64,000 nucleotides of DNA from Scilla litardierei (Eukaryota > Streptophyta > Magnoliopsida > Asparagales > Asparagaceae), in NCBI GenBank assembly GCA_030789695.1, contig CM061142.1, positions 149,813,266 to 149,877,265 on the forward strand. Reading direction: 5' to 3'. Shown here one piece after another: positions 12,442 through 23,692 of the stretch. Position numbers and translations under genes: made by a program. The first letter of the stretch is position 1. Each line of letters begins with the position of its first letter. The notes below the pieces were generated by a model. It saw nothing but the letters and a program-made list of their open reading frames with translations, searched no databases and had not been told where the DNA came from.

Positions 12442-12484
12442 GAGAATGTGGAGTATTTGGGGCACGTAAGTTTCGGCAGAAGGG

Positions 12485-13273
12485 GTGGCAGCTGATAGAA
12501 CCAAGATTGAGGCCATATTAGATTGGCCGCAGCCAACGATATTGAGGGCATTGCGAGGCTTTTTGGGCTTGACGGGGTATTACCGCAAGTCCGTGCAGGG
12601 TTACAGTATCATTGCTTGGCCCCTGACAGAGCAGCTGAAGAAGGACGGGTTCCAGTGGAATGAGGAGGCGACTGCAGCGTTCGAGGCATTGAAAAGGGCG
12701 ATGACAACAGTTCCGGTGCTAGCTCTCCCCGACTTTAGCAGGCCTTTTGTGGTGGAGACCGATGCCTCGGGATACGGGTTGGGAGTAGTGCTGATGCAGG
12801 ATCAGCGACCAGTGGCTTACTTTAGCCAGGTTTTGTCATCACGGACGAGGCAGAAATCCGTGTATGAGAGGGAGCTGATGGTGATCGCCTTATCGATCCA
12901 GAAATGGCGCCCTTACCTGTTGGGACGGTCGTTTATTGTGCGCACAGATCAGAGGTCGCTGAAGTATTTGCTGGAGCAGAGGCCGGTGGCAGCAGACTAT
13001 CAGAAGTGGCTATCTAAACTTGTTGACTACAAGTTTGAGATACACTATCGGCTGGGATTGGAGAACAAGGCTGCGGATGCGCTATCACGGAGAGAGGAGG
13101 TTACCTCCTCGGCAGCCTTTGCAGTACCACTGTTAGCGGAGTGGGAGCCCTTATGGAGGGAGGTGGATACCGATGAGGAGCTGTCTATGATCCGGGAGGA
13201 TTTGGTTCATGGGGTGGCTGAGCACCTGGGCTATTCTTTGGAGGGCAGCGATTGTTGTATCGAGGGAGGTTAG
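12485..13273 (+). pseudogene. chromovirus 1 RT end and RNase H
   Basis: Starts after the frameshift with FLGLTGYYRK (RT connection). Continues into RNase H with ETDASGYGLG, AYFSQVL, YERELMVI and [13 protein letters not shown], then NKAADALSRRE. A stop at 13271-13273 is followed by a frame change. Confidence 0.85.
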
Positions 13274-14599
13274 ACATACCTCGGACTTCGGTACACAAGC
13301 AGTTGATTTTTCAGGAGTTCCATGGGAGCGCTGTGGGGGCCATTCAGGAGTCCAGCAGACGTATATGCGGGTGGCTAGAGAGCTGTACTGGCGGGGAATG
13401 AAGAAGGACATCGCGTAGATGATAGCCAGCTGTGACGTCTGCCAGCATCACAAGTACCTGGCCATGGCGCCGGCAGGGCTGTTGCAGCCCTTAGCTCTTC
13501 CTGAGCAGGTTTGGAAGGGAATCAGCATGGATTTTATCGAGGGTTACCCAAGTCTGAGGGATACACGGTGATCTTGGTGGTAGTCGACTGTTTGAGCAAG
13601 TATGGATATTTCATCGGGCTACGTCATCCGTACACGACAGTGACAGTTGCTACGGCCTTTATACGGGAGGTGGTTCGTCTCTACGTCCCCATTTCTATTG
13701 TGTCGGATAGGGACACAGTCTTCTTGAGCCAGTTCTGGAAGGAGCTGTTCAGAGTCCAGGGGACCGCTCTGCGGAGTACAGCTTACCACCCCCAGACAGA
13801 TGGACAGACGGAGGTCGTCAACAGGAGCGTTGAGACGTACCTTCGCTGCTTTGTGTCAGATTGCCCGAGGAGTTGGTATCGGTGGTTAGCATGGGCCGAG
13901 TACTGGTACAACACTTCCTTCTATTATGCAGCCCAGACGACGCCATTTCAGGTTTTGTACCGCAGGGACCCACCTGTGTTGATCCACTATCGTAGCGGGT
14001 CGACACCCGTATCACAGTTGGACCAGTACCTCGAGGAGCGAGATGGAATTTTGGAAGAGTTGAAGAAGCACCTTACGAGGTCTCAGCAGCTGATGAAGGC
14101 AAAGGCGGATGGACACCGCAGAGAGGTTGACTACTCGGTGGGAGACCAGGTATATTTGAAGCTGAGGCCCTACCGTCAGATATCACTAGCACGGCGCCGG
14201 AACAAAAAGTTAGCTGCCCTCTTTTACCGGTCCTTTCAGATAGAGGCAAAGATTGGGCCCGTGGGTTATAGGTTGGCATTGCCTCCAGGATCGTCATTGC
14301 ATCCGGTTTTCCATGTCTCTCAGTTACGGCGGGCGGTTGGAGCACATACGCCGGTGGCCACTCTGCCACCTACTTTGACAGCTGATTCAGAGGTACTTAT
14401 GGAGCCCCAAGATATTCTACAGGTGCGACACATTGAAGGTGGGGGCCGAGAGGTGTTGGTACGATGGGCGGGGTTGCCTGATCACGAGGCTACGTGGGAG
14501 CTGGAGGACACCATCAGAGCGCAATTTCCAGATTTCAACCTTGATGACAAGGTTCGATTTTTGGGGGGAGTAATGATGCGTTCGTGTACCGCAGAAGGC
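13209..14599 (+). pseudogene. chromovirus 1 integrase and chromodomain
   Basis: A zinc-finger region (GVQQTYMRVAREL, near 13340-13470) spans stops and a frame change. The clean frame from 13511 carries the integrase core: IVSDRDTVF (D), [14 protein letters not shown] (E) and the basic C-terminal part. It ends in a chromodomain (EVLVRWAGLPDHEATWELED, near 14450-14520). The first catalytic Asp region near 13530 is damaged. The reading runs through the purine tract into the 3' LTR, so the true C-terminus overlaps the LTR by a few codons. Chromodomains in this group are thought to guide insertion to chromatin marks. Confidence 0.85.
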
Positions 14600-14942
14600 G
14601 CAAGGACTCGGGCGTGGGAGCGGTCGTGGGATCGACTTAGTATTTTCCTAGTTTTGCTTTATGCACTACCCTCTATGTGTTTAAGTTGTTTGTGTGTTTA
14701 ATAATTTGTTAAAGGGCTTAGCCCAAATTGTGTGGGTTATCGAAATATTGAAACAATCGTCATTTGACGGCCAGGGTTTGGGGGATTAGGCTTGATCTAT
14801 TATTTCAAGCTAGGGAGAAGATCTACTCCAGTTTAGATCAAATTGTCTCTTTATTATCAAATTCCAATTTCCACTTTAAATTTCTTTTCGTTCTTCCACT
14901 AAAAATCTGAGCTTTTTGATACGATTAACCCTAATCGTATCA
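14574..14942 (+). repeat. 3' LTR of chromovirus 1
   Basis: 369 bp. Differs from the 5' LTR at about a dozen positions and by an 11-bp deletion that removes the TATTTAAA box near position 145. Followed directly by GAAAC. Confidence 0.9.
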
Positions 14943-16036
14943 GAAACACATGTGGGCGCTTTCACCCTTCTCATCATCAGAATCACTTGACGAGTCTCCA
15001 CTTGAGTCATTGAATGTACCGACTAGTCCTTTCTTCTTATCTTTCTTATTCTTGTTGGACTTGTGATACTTCGGAGCCTTCCACTTCTATTTGTTTCGGA
15101 GCATTAGGCAATCCTTCTTGATGTACCCTGGCTTATTACACTTAAAGCAAAGAGATGACGTGTTATTAGTAGACTCAAATCTATTCTTAGAGGGATATTT
15201 ACCTTTGCGAAAGAAGCGTTGGAACTTCTTTGCCATTTGAGCCATTTCCTCCACATCCATATCATTTTCTGATTCTTCACTATCGGAGGATGAAGAATTA
15301 GCTTTGAATGCTAAATTTTTCTTCTTGGCCTCCGAAGGGTTCATCATAGCTCGAATCTTCAATCGGTTCTCCCGTCTTACTTCGTAGGACATGAGAGTGC
15401 CATGAGATTCACGACAGTGTAGTTCTTCAAGTCGTTGACCTCCTCAATGACGATGGCTCTTCGTTCCCATTTGGAGGTCATTCCCATTATGATCTTTCTC
15501 ACCTTCTCTGGTTGGGTGTAGGTTTGCCCAAGCGCTTCCAGTTCATTGATGATGTCGGTAAAACGTCCGTACATCGTTGCTATGCTCTCATTTTCCTGCA
15601 TGTGAAACATTTCGAAATTTTGCACGGCAACATATAGTTTAGAGAGTTTTACCTTGTTCGTTCCCTCATGGGTAACGACGAGATGGTTCCAAATTTGATA
15701 TGCACTCTTACATGTGCATATCTTGTTGAACTCATTCGGGTCCAACGCACAATGAAGAGCGTTCATTGCCTTTGCGTTGTTAACTTCTGCGGACTTCTCG
15801 GAAGGCGTCCATTTTTTCAAAATCCTCTTTGGTGGGCTCGACGTATACCTTGTGGAGGGTTCTCTATAGGGAATCACTCCTTAGGAACGTCTCCCTCCGG
15901 CATTTTCAATAGCCGAAGTTTGTGCCAATGAAACACGGAGGAGCACCGTTGATTGTCCTTCGAATACTGAGGACGCTCTATCATGATCGTGATTGTTGTA
16001 CGAAGTCGATGGAGGAACGTTGTTGTTGGATGTCAT
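14943..16036 (-). pseudogene. copia gag, N-terminal half with UBN2 domain and zinc knuckle
   Basis: The likely start is the ATG at 16036 on the minus strand (MTSNNN), 18 bases inside the primer site. The frame breaks near 15880. A UBN2-type gag domain follows at 15377-15877 (ALDPNEFNKI, VTHEGTNKVK, MYGRFTDIINELEALG). Then come basic and acidic segments and a CCHC knuckle, CFKCNKPGYIKKDC (15087-15392); its third position is Y rather than the usual H, so the pattern is imperfect. The segment ahead of UBN2 seems shortened compared with the relative at 54115. The frame runs into the chromovirus insertion site at 14943. Confidence 0.8.
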
Positions 16037-16747
16037 AGCTTTAAACCAACGTTTTGATACCAATTGTAAGGTCCCTGGCTATGAGGAAAACATTAGAAGG
16101 GGGGTTGAATAGTGTTTATGCAATTTAAAAAGATAGTTACACCAAATTAAATTCCTAACCAACAATAAATGCAGAGTAATAGTAAACCCTAAAATGAAAC
16201 AATGCAAACGCAAGGATGTTTCAAGGGTTCGGATTACCCAAGTCACTTCCCGACTTGTTCCCGGTAATCCTACGTCCCTTCCACCCGGTAACCACCGGAT
16301 ACTCAAGTTAGAACCCTAACTTGAGGTTTCCTTAAAACCCCACTTGTAGCAACCCTACAAGTGAAATCGAAATATACTCGATCCTTGACTCCTACAACTT
16401 GGGAGCAAACAAACCACTCTCACAACCCGAGAGTAAATCAAATAACGAAAGTTATGAAATCTGAAATTAAACAACACTTACAATCACCTATGCATTGAAG
16501 TAGAACTTGAAGGAGAAGTGTGTTGTGTGTTGAATGACCCTCTTGGAAGAGAGGAAAGTCCGTTCTCTTGACTGCACCAAATGCCTAGAAGATTTCTTTT
16601 TGGTTGTAAGTTGGAGAGCAAGAGATTAAAGATTGGAATTCTAGGGCTTTAGGATTTTAGAGATGTGATCTTGAGAGAAAGAAAGCTTGAATGTTTGAGC
16701 AAATGAGTCTTTAATCAATCTATCCCTCAATGGAATAGTAGATGCTT

Positions 16748-16755
16748 CTTTTATA
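16748..16755 (-). promoter_or_regulatory. LTR TATA box
   Basis: TATAAAAG on the minus strand, about 1.08 kb from the LTR start and about 90 bases downstream of the palindrome array. Confidence 0.6.
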
Positions 16756-16842
16756 GTTTTCTTAAACCCTTCAAACAAAATCCCCAAAAGTCTCTTTCAA
16801 ATCCGTTAAGAAACAGCCAACGGATAGAATCTGCACTCGCGA

Positions 16843-17466
16843 CAGTCGACTGTTGAACAACAACCAGTCGACTGCTGCACTGTGTCAGAGGGTATGTGAG
16901 AATTCAAACGGTAACTTACCACGTGGACAGTCGACTGGTAAGGCGTAGACAGTCGACTGTTAAACCAACAGGCGACTGTAAATCCTTCAACATGCGACTG
17001 ACCGTAATGAGGGTAAGTCAAGATGATCCTAGAAAAGTCTGGAAATACAGGACATGCGACTGATGAAGAGAAGACAGTTGACTGTAAATCCAACAGTCGA
17101 CTGTAATTCCTTCTACAGATGACTGTCAAAAACCCTGACATTTTCCAACGAGTTGAGTCTATAGAGTGGCTTAAAGACAGACGATTGTTGCAGCATTGAC
17201 AGTCGACTATAAATACAACATCAGTCGACTGGCCTGATCAAAACTGAGAATTGGTTTGGGCTAAGGATAGACAAGCGACTGATTAACAAACCACAGTCGA
17301 CTGTCACTTGGATAGGCGCATGTGAAATGTACAGCAGTCGCCTGATAAAGTAAAAGCTTAGAAGCCCAAGAAATAACCAATTGAGTATGTGCATAACAGG
17401 CGACTGTAGAACAACACAGTCGACTGGTTTTAGACAGGCGACTGAAAATCGTTCATCAGTCGACTG
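16843..17466 (-). promoter_or_regulatory. U3 array of about 20 CAGTCGACTG palindromes and variants
   Basis: About ten perfect or near-perfect copies of the 10-bp palindrome and about ten variants such as CAGGCGACTG or ATGCGACTG occur in 624 bases. They are spaced irregularly and often followed by a TRAA-type triplet. The array lies upstream of the TATA box. The same motif recurs in the related LTR at 52135-52415 and 61661-61880. A role as a factor-binding array is inference. Confidence 0.6.
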
Positions 17467-17849
17467 TTGAAATCATGAGATGCACAATCTTGATTGAAAT
17501 GAATTGGAGTCAAAGGAAAGATAGATCTAATGATTTTCTAAGACTGAAATGAAGATGTGTGTGTGTGCTAAACTACATACTAGAAGAGAGAGAAAATTAC
17601 ACTTGTAGAAATCTCTCTTTTCAACATATGAGCTTGAAGTCTTTCAAAAGCTTCAATCACCATCTTTGATCATCCAATCAACTTTCTTTGCTTTCATTGA
17701 TATTTGAGTGACATCCATTGCTAATAGATCTTCATGATATGCTTAGGCAATGGATTAACTGCAAATAGGGGATTAGTTACAAGTATTTATGTTTGTTCAT
17801 CATTAACACCAAGTAGGGAGAAGTCCAATACTCAACATGCTATGCTGGA

Positions 17850-20634
17850 GTAGTTCGACGAGGTTTTTCAGGAGTCACGGGGCTATCCATAGAGACCATG
17901 AGCACGCTATCGTCCTGAGGGAGGGCACGTCCCCGATTAGCGTGAGGCCCTATCGCTACCCCCAGATATGAAAGGATGGTAACAGAAATGGTGCAGGCAG
18001 GTGTTATTCATCCCAGTGTGAGTCCCTTCTCCAGTCCGGTGTTCCTAGTTAAGAAGAAGGATGGGAGCTGGCGCTTCTGCGTAGACTACAGAGCGCTGAA
18101 TAAGGAATCGGTGCCAGACAAGTTCCCCATACCGGTGATTGACGAGCTTCTCAATGAGTTACATGGGTCAGCCATCTTTTCGAAGATAGATATCAAATCA
18201 GGCTACCACATATCAGGATGAGGGAGACAGATGTTCCCAAGACAACCTTTAGGACTCATGAAGGCTACTACGAGTTCTTGGTCATGCCCTTCGGCTTGAC
18301 TAACGCGCCTGCCATATTCCAGTCCTCGATGAACATGGTATTCCGCCCATACTTGGGGAGGTTTGTACTTGTATTATTTGGCGATATCTTGGTTTACATC
18401 CGCTCATTGGAGGAGTATTTGGATCACTTGCAGGTAGTGTTTCAGGAGTTACAGTACCACCAGTTGTACAAAAATCGAAAGAAGTGCTTATTTGGCCAGC
18501 TACAGGTGGAGTACTTAGGGCACGTGGTGTCCTCATAGGGAGTAGCTGCAGACAGGGCGAAGATAGCGGCAATGCTGGACTGACCGCGACCCACCACTTT
18601 GAGGGGGATGGGGGGTTCCTAGGCCTCACAGGTTACTACAGGAGGTTTGTCGATGGATATGGTACGGTCGCCTGGCCACTCACAGGGTTGTTGAAGAAGG
18701 ATCAGTTTATATGGAGTGACGATGCGACGCTTGCTTTCGAGGCCTTGAAGAAGGCTATGACTCATGTCCCAGTGTTGGCACTTTCGGGTTTCTCGAGACC
18801 CTTTGTTGTGGACGCTGATGCTTCGGGACATGGATTAGGGGCGGTGCTGATACAGGATCAACGCCACATTGCTTATTACAGTCAGGTGCTGACAGCAAGG
18901 ACCGGATTGAAGTCGGGTGTACGAGAGGGAGCTGATGGCTATAGTCCTGGCTATTCAGAAGTGGAGACCATATCTGCTGGGGAGGTGCTTTTTATTGTGC
19001 ACAGATCAGAGGAGCCTTAAGTATCTTTTAGAGCAGCGAATGGTCGCTGAGGAGCTCCAGAAATGGCTAAGGAAGCTGATGGGGTACATGTTTGAGATAG
19101 AATATCGCCCAGGACTAGAGAATAAGGCGGCCAGCGCTCTATCACGGAGAGAGGAGGATATACAGTTGGCGGCTTTGTCTGTGTATGTGCTTCAGGACTG
19201 AAAGCCATTGCAGAGGGAGATCGAGGATGACCAGGAGCAGGCAGGCATTTTGAAGGCACTTTTACAGGGGTCAGCGGATCGCCCGGGATATGCTGTGCAG
19301 GAGGGGAGATTGTTATATTGGGGTTGCCTGGTGTTGCCGAGGACATCCACCCACGTTCTAGCCATATTTGAGGAGTTTCATTGTAGTGCTGTGGGAGGGC
19401 ATTCTGGGGTCCTCAAGACCTATCAGAGAATGGCTAGAGATGTGTATTGGAGGAAAATGAAGGACATATCGAGAATGGTAGCTGAGTGTGACGTGTGCCA
19501 ACGTCACAAGTATATGGCAATGACCCCGGGAGGGTTACTGCAGCCACTGCCCTTGCCAGAGCGAGTCTGGGAGGACCTTTCCATGGACTTCATCGATGGG
19601 TTGCCCAAGTTTGAGGGATTCACGGTGATATTTGTGGTGGTAGACCGCCTCAGTAAATATACGCATTTCATACCACTTAGACATCCTTACAACACAGTAT
19701 CGGTGGCGGAGGTGTTCATGAGGGAGGTCATCCGCTTACATGGGACTCCAAAATCCATTCTCTGATAGAGACAAGGTTTTCTTGAGCAGATTTTGGCAAG
19801 AGCTCTTCAGGTTGCAGTGGACAATATTGAGACGTAGTACCGCCTATCATCCATAGACTGACGGCCAGACTGAGGTCGTCAACAGGAGCATCGAGACCTA
19901 CTTGCGGTGTTTCATCTCGGAGAGCCCGAAGGAGTGGGTCCGTTGGTTGGCATGTGCCGAATACTAGTCCAATACCTCCTATCACACAGCCGCTCAGACG
20001 ACGCCTTTCAGGATTGTGTATGGGCGGGACCCCCTCACTTGCTACACTATGTGAAGGAGACGACGTCAGTATCCGATGTGGAGCAATATTTGGCAGAGCG
20101 AGACCGGATTTTGGAGAAGCTGAAGCTCCATTTGGCTAGAGCTCAGCAGGTCATGAAGACGAGAGCTGACCTACACCGCCGTGATGTACAGTTCAACGTG
20201 GGGGACATGGTGTATCTGAAATTACGTTCGTACAGGCAGAAATCCCTAGCCCATCGAAGAAATGAGAAGCTCTCTTTCAGATACTTCGGGCCTTTTGAGG
20301 TGGAGGCGAAGGTGGGGCCAGTAGCTTATAGATTGAAATTGCCTCCAGGATCGGTCATTCATCCGATGTTTCACGTGTCCCAGCTGAGACAAGCGATTGG
20401 AGGCATACACCTTCTCCTTCGCTTCCAGAGACATTGACGGAGGATATGGAAGTCTTATTGGAGCCTGAGGAGTTAAAGGGGGTGTGCGTAATGGGGGAGC
20501 TGGAGAGCGGGAGGTGTTGGTGCGTTGGAAGGTCTTGCCAGAGCATGAGAGCACCTGGGAGTTGGAGAGCGTCATGGCACATCAGTTTCCAGATTTCCAC
20601 CTTGAGGACAAGGTGGCTCTTTTGGGGGAAGTAG
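17850..20634 (+). pseudogene. chromovirus 2 pol: RT, RNase H, integrase, chromodomain
   Basis: RT pieces at 17976-18538 show [35 protein letters not shown] and LVLFGDILVY, where the first catalytic Asp of the usual FDD triad is Gly. RNase H at 18600-19200 ([34 protein letters not shown]) crosses two frames. The integrase zinc finger (HCSAVGGHSG, CDVCQRHK) and the first catalytic Asp (MDFIDGLPKF) lie at 19208-19765, and the rest is frameshifted. The C-terminal part (19907-20437) and chromodomain (LVRWKVLPEHESTWELE, 20484-20600) close it. Many breaks make it a dead copy. Confidence 0.85.
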
Positions 20635-20985
20635 TGATGGGATCATCACGTACTCAAAGCGGCGGCGGCGGACTGGTGGAGGACTCGACTCAACCAATTG
20701 ATTCATGGACGTTTTTGCACCTTATGACTTAGTTTCTATTATTTTATTAGAATAAGGGCAAACTAGTAATTTGGGGGTTTCCGGCAATGGCTTCATAAGG
20801 GGGAGGCGGCGGCCGGCCCTAGGGCATGTGAAAATTGAGTTTAGAGCGAATAGCTAGGGAAGAGTGTGGACGTCATCTTATCGGCATCTTGGGAGGGTGG
20901 TTGCCCCTTTTATTTGTAGCCAAATTTATCTTTTCTTTTGCTATTTTCTTCTATAAAAAGTTCAGATTTGCTTTCGGTCCTATCA
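20635..20985 (+). repeat. 3' LTR of chromovirus 2 (end inferred)
   Basis: The start is fixed by the purine tract and TGATGG. A GGCGGCCGGCCCTAGG block near 20805-20820 is shared with the LTRs at 22456-24465. The end at CTATCA is inferred because no partner LTR is present. Confidence 0.55.
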
Positions 20986-22455
20986 GTATGATAGATAAAA
21001 ACAATCGACATCTTGTTAGCAGAATTTGGACGCTATAGATTTGGTGAGATACATAGATAATCGAGTTGTTTCAATTATGGTATGAGTTGAATACATCGAG
21101 CGTTGACACGCAAACAAATTGAAGCCGAACTGATTGATTTAGATAATTTCTAAAGGTGACATGTTGATAGAGTAGGTTAGAAAAAGAGAAGATGCCTTGG
21201 ATGACACACATGAAGATGAGTTTTATTGCAACTAACATTCATGTCAAGTTAAGACAATCTACATGTAAAGTCTGATGCTTTCAATAAGAATTGCTTGATA
21301 TTTTCATTATAGCAAATACAATTACTACAAATAACATGTCAATACCAACAACAAGACCAATATTTTAAACCTTTGTGTAACATTTGTTTAAGGGTGCTAG
21401 AGTGATGAAGAAAAGCATCCATGTTATTTGTTGGATTTTGGGAAACATCGCTGCAGCGAAGGGGCTGGATGGCACACATTTTCCCTGCATTTCATACTCT
21501 AATGTTTTAGTCTATATTATTATTTACAAGAAAATTAGCTTATAGATGTTCATGCAATCTTTAGAGATTGAAACGGGTGATTGTAAAATTATTTATCAAA
21601 ACTAGAGATATAATATGTGTATGCCCTATTTCATCTGCATTTAAAAGCAAGCGGGTTCTCAACTTCTGATGGTTTTAAAATAGTGAATATGGCTAGGTGT
21701 CAGATCAATATCTAGTAGCATGTTATGAGCATTTGCCAATTAGGGATCTTGACGAGTGGGCTCTAAAAAAAAGTCTTCTATGGTGATTTGAGTATGTAAT
21801 GAAATAAGATTTCAAATTCTTTGTGGGGATTCATAACTCAAGTTACTCAACTTCATCATCTTCTATCTCCTTATTCTTACTTCTTGCGCCTCACATGTGC
21901 ACGGGAAAGAGGTAAACGCTAGCTGTTTGCTGTAATTGAACCTTGAGCCCTTCTATCTGCAGGCAATGTGGGGCCAAGTCTGTGAAAAGCATTGTGTTTG
22001 ATCTTTATTGTAGACTTGGAATAATTGTAGGTCTACAAGAATGCAATGAAGGTGATTTAAAAGAGACTAGGTACATTAAAATATAAAACTCATATAGGTA
22101 GAAGGTGCAAGTAAAATGGTGGTTGACCTCCATGTCAATTGTGGGCACAGTCAAACGAGTTGCAGCATGTCGTCAAATCAGTTTTTGTCAATAATGAGCC
22201 TCACACTGTTCTGTACAGCATACATCAAATGCACATAATCTTGCACATCAAAAAGATAAATGGTCAAGGAAAGAATGCAATGGAAATATGACTAATCTCC
22301 CTACACAAGATACCCAAATTCTTCCGGTAACTCCTTTCATCCCTGCATGTCCACATGCACTGTCAGACAAGGAAAATTTTCATACCTATAGGTGCACATC
22401 TATGTAATTCCAATTTGAACTTCTCATGTGTAAGCATAAATACGTGTTGATATGC
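20986..22455. other. Non-coding interval
   Basis: AT-rich sequence with no convincing exon, domain or repeat that I can recognise. The short GC-richer patch near 21450-21490 shows no reading of note. The interval ends at TATGC (22451-22455), the target duplication of the next element. Confidence 0.5.
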
Positions 22456-22871
22456 TGATGCGGATCGGCACTTGAGGGGGTCGGGCCGCACGGGTTTGGA
22501 GGAGGGTCCGGTTCGGGTCTACCATCGGAGGCGGCGACTTGGGTCCACCACGGACCCGGTCCCAAACTTGTGATTCCTCATAAGTGGGGAGGGTAAGAGG
22601 GTAATTAGACAATTATTAATCCATCCCCCAATAAAGGGGCCGGCCGGCCCTAGGATGGGATTTTATCGAAGAATTGAGCAAGGTAATTTTATTTCCTAAA
22701 ATCCCTAGTTTAATTCCTATTGCTAATTAGTTGTTTTAGTCCTTAGATCTATTTTCCTAGCAATTAAATAGTAAATTCAGATCAGTTCTTCGACATTAAA
22801 CCCTAGTTTAGGAAGTCCAAAAGCCATAAAAATCTCACCTTTGATCCCCACAAAAAGCCCTAATCGTATCA
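22456..22871 (+). repeat. LTR copy 1
   Basis: 416 bp; almost identical to copies 2 and 3. It carries an extra C in the GGCCGGCCGGCCC block and an ATCCATC/ACCACTC difference near 22620. Confidence 0.9.
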
Positions 22872-22895
22872 AATTGGTATCAGAGCAGTCGATCT

Positions 22896-23273
22896 ATGGC
22901 AAGCACGCGATCCATGGAGCGAGTCGAGGTTTTGGAAGAAAAGGTTGAACGGATTGAAGCTCAAATCAGCATGGGTTTCATCGATTTGAGGAAAGAAGAT
23001 GCGGAGATGGCCGCGGAGATCCGGAAGGAGATGAAGGAAAACCAAGAGAAAACGGAGGCAAAACTATCGGAATTGACGGAGGCTATAGCGGCGTTGACCG
23101 CTCATCTTGTACCAAAGGCGGATTCAAGCAAAAAGGAGCCACCTTTGGCGAAGGACAAGGGCAAAAAGACGATTTTTTTTGAAGATGATCCGGATCTAGA
23201 AGAAGACGGAGGCTTTGAGCTTGAGGACAAGGTGGCACTTTTGGGGGGAGTAATGATGCGGATCGGCACTTGA
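22896..23273 (+). CDS. Truncated gag fused to pol tail (unit 1)
   Basis: 125 codons from the ATG after the primer site (TTGGTATCAGAGC at 22874-22886). The first ~105 residues are a charged, likely coiled-coil gag head (RVEVLEEKVERIEAQ). The last ~20 (LEDKVALLGGVMMR) match the extreme C-terminus of chromovirus pol next to the purine tract. The join reflects a large internal deletion that kept an open frame and removed capsid core, protease, RT and integrase. The frame ends in LTR 2. Whether the peptide is made is unknown. Confidence 0.7.
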   Translation: MASTRSMERVEVLEEKVERIEAQISMGFIDLRKEDAEMAAEIRKEMKENQEKTEAKLSELTEAIAALTAHLVPKADSSKKEPPLAKDKGKKTIFFEDDPDLEEDGGFELEDKVALLGGVMMRIGT

Positions 23274-23668
23274 GGGGGTCGGGCCGCACGGGCTTGGAGG
23301 AGGGTCCGGTTCGGGTCTACCATCGGAGGCGGCGACTTGGGTCCACCACGGACCCGGTCCCAAACTTGTGATTCCTCATAAGTGGGGAGGGTAAGAGGGT
23401 AATTAGACAATTATTAACCACTCCCCCAATAAAGGGGCCGGCCGGCCTAGGATGGGATTTTATCGAAGAATTGAGCAAGGTAATTTTATTTCCTAGAATC
23501 CCTAGTTTAATTCCTATTGCTAATTAGTTGTTTTAGTCCTTAGATCTATTTTCCTAGCAATTAAATAGTAAATTCAGATCAGTTCTTCGACATTAAACCC
23601 TAGTTTAGGAAGTCCAAAAGCCATAAAAATCTCACCTTTGATCCCCACAAAAAGCCCTAATCGTATCA
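23254..23668 (+). repeat. LTR copy 2 (shared by both units)
   Basis: 415 bp; serves as 3' LTR of unit 1 and 5' LTR of unit 2. Confidence 0.9.
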
Positions 23669-23692
23669 AATTGGTATCAGAGCAGTCGATCT

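Larger units (their letters stand above)
4062..14942 (+). mobile_element. Ty3/gypsy chromovirus (Reina-like?), split by a copia insertion
   Basis: Two LTRs (4062-4441 and 14574-14942) start TGATGCG and end CGTATCA. They are flanked by the 5-bp duplication GAAAC (4057-4061, 14943-14947). An iMet primer site follows the first LTR and a purine tract (TTTTTGGGGGGAG) precedes the second. The domain order gag, protease, RT, RNase H, integrase, chromodomain shows a chromovirus. Without the nested copia (5243-10238) it would be about 5.9 kb. Small size and short LTRs suggest the Reina group, but that is a guess. The LTRs differ at roughly a dozen sites plus an 11-bp deletion, so it is older than the copia within it. 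Confidence 0.9.
395..17837 (-). mobile_element. Decayed SIRE/Maximus-like Ty1/copia element, 3'-truncated, split by a chromovirus
   Basis: Read on the minus strand the order is 5' LTR (17837-16065), primer site, gag, protease, integrase and reverse transcriptase. The element stops inside RT at about 395, so RNase H and the 3' LTR are missing. Gag is interrupted by the insertion at 4062-14942, flanked by GAAAC at 4057-4061 and 14943-14947. Long LTRs starting TGTTGAGTATTGG and ending CTTACA, the iMet primer site and a long gag fit the SIRE/Maximus group. The element to the right at 51671 has the same LTR ends. Several stops and frameshifts make it inactive. Confidence 0.85.
16065..17837 (-). 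repeat. 5' LTR of the decayed SIRE-like copia
   Basis: 1773 bp, starting TGTTGAG and ending CTTACA on the minus strand. The likely minus-strand TATA box TATAAAAG is at 16748-16755. The primer-site start (TTGGTATCA on the minus strand) lies at 16055-16063. Upstream of the TATA box sits a dense array of CAGTCGACTG palindromes. Confidence 0.85.
17838..20985 (+). mobile_element. 3' half of a second chromovirus
   Basis: Begins abruptly inside pol at the edge of the copia LTR and runs through RT, RNase H, integrase, chromodomain, purine tract (TTTTGGGGGAAG) and an LTR starting TGATGG at 20635. The LTR end is set at CTATCA (20985) by analogy with related LTRs. Its protein and LTR style resemble chromovirus 1. 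The 5' half is not in the window. Confidence 0.8.

Noticed and set aside
16843..17466. CRISPR-like array of repeated GTCGACTG motifs
   Set aside because: Plant context, very short palindromic units, irregular spacing, no cas genes.
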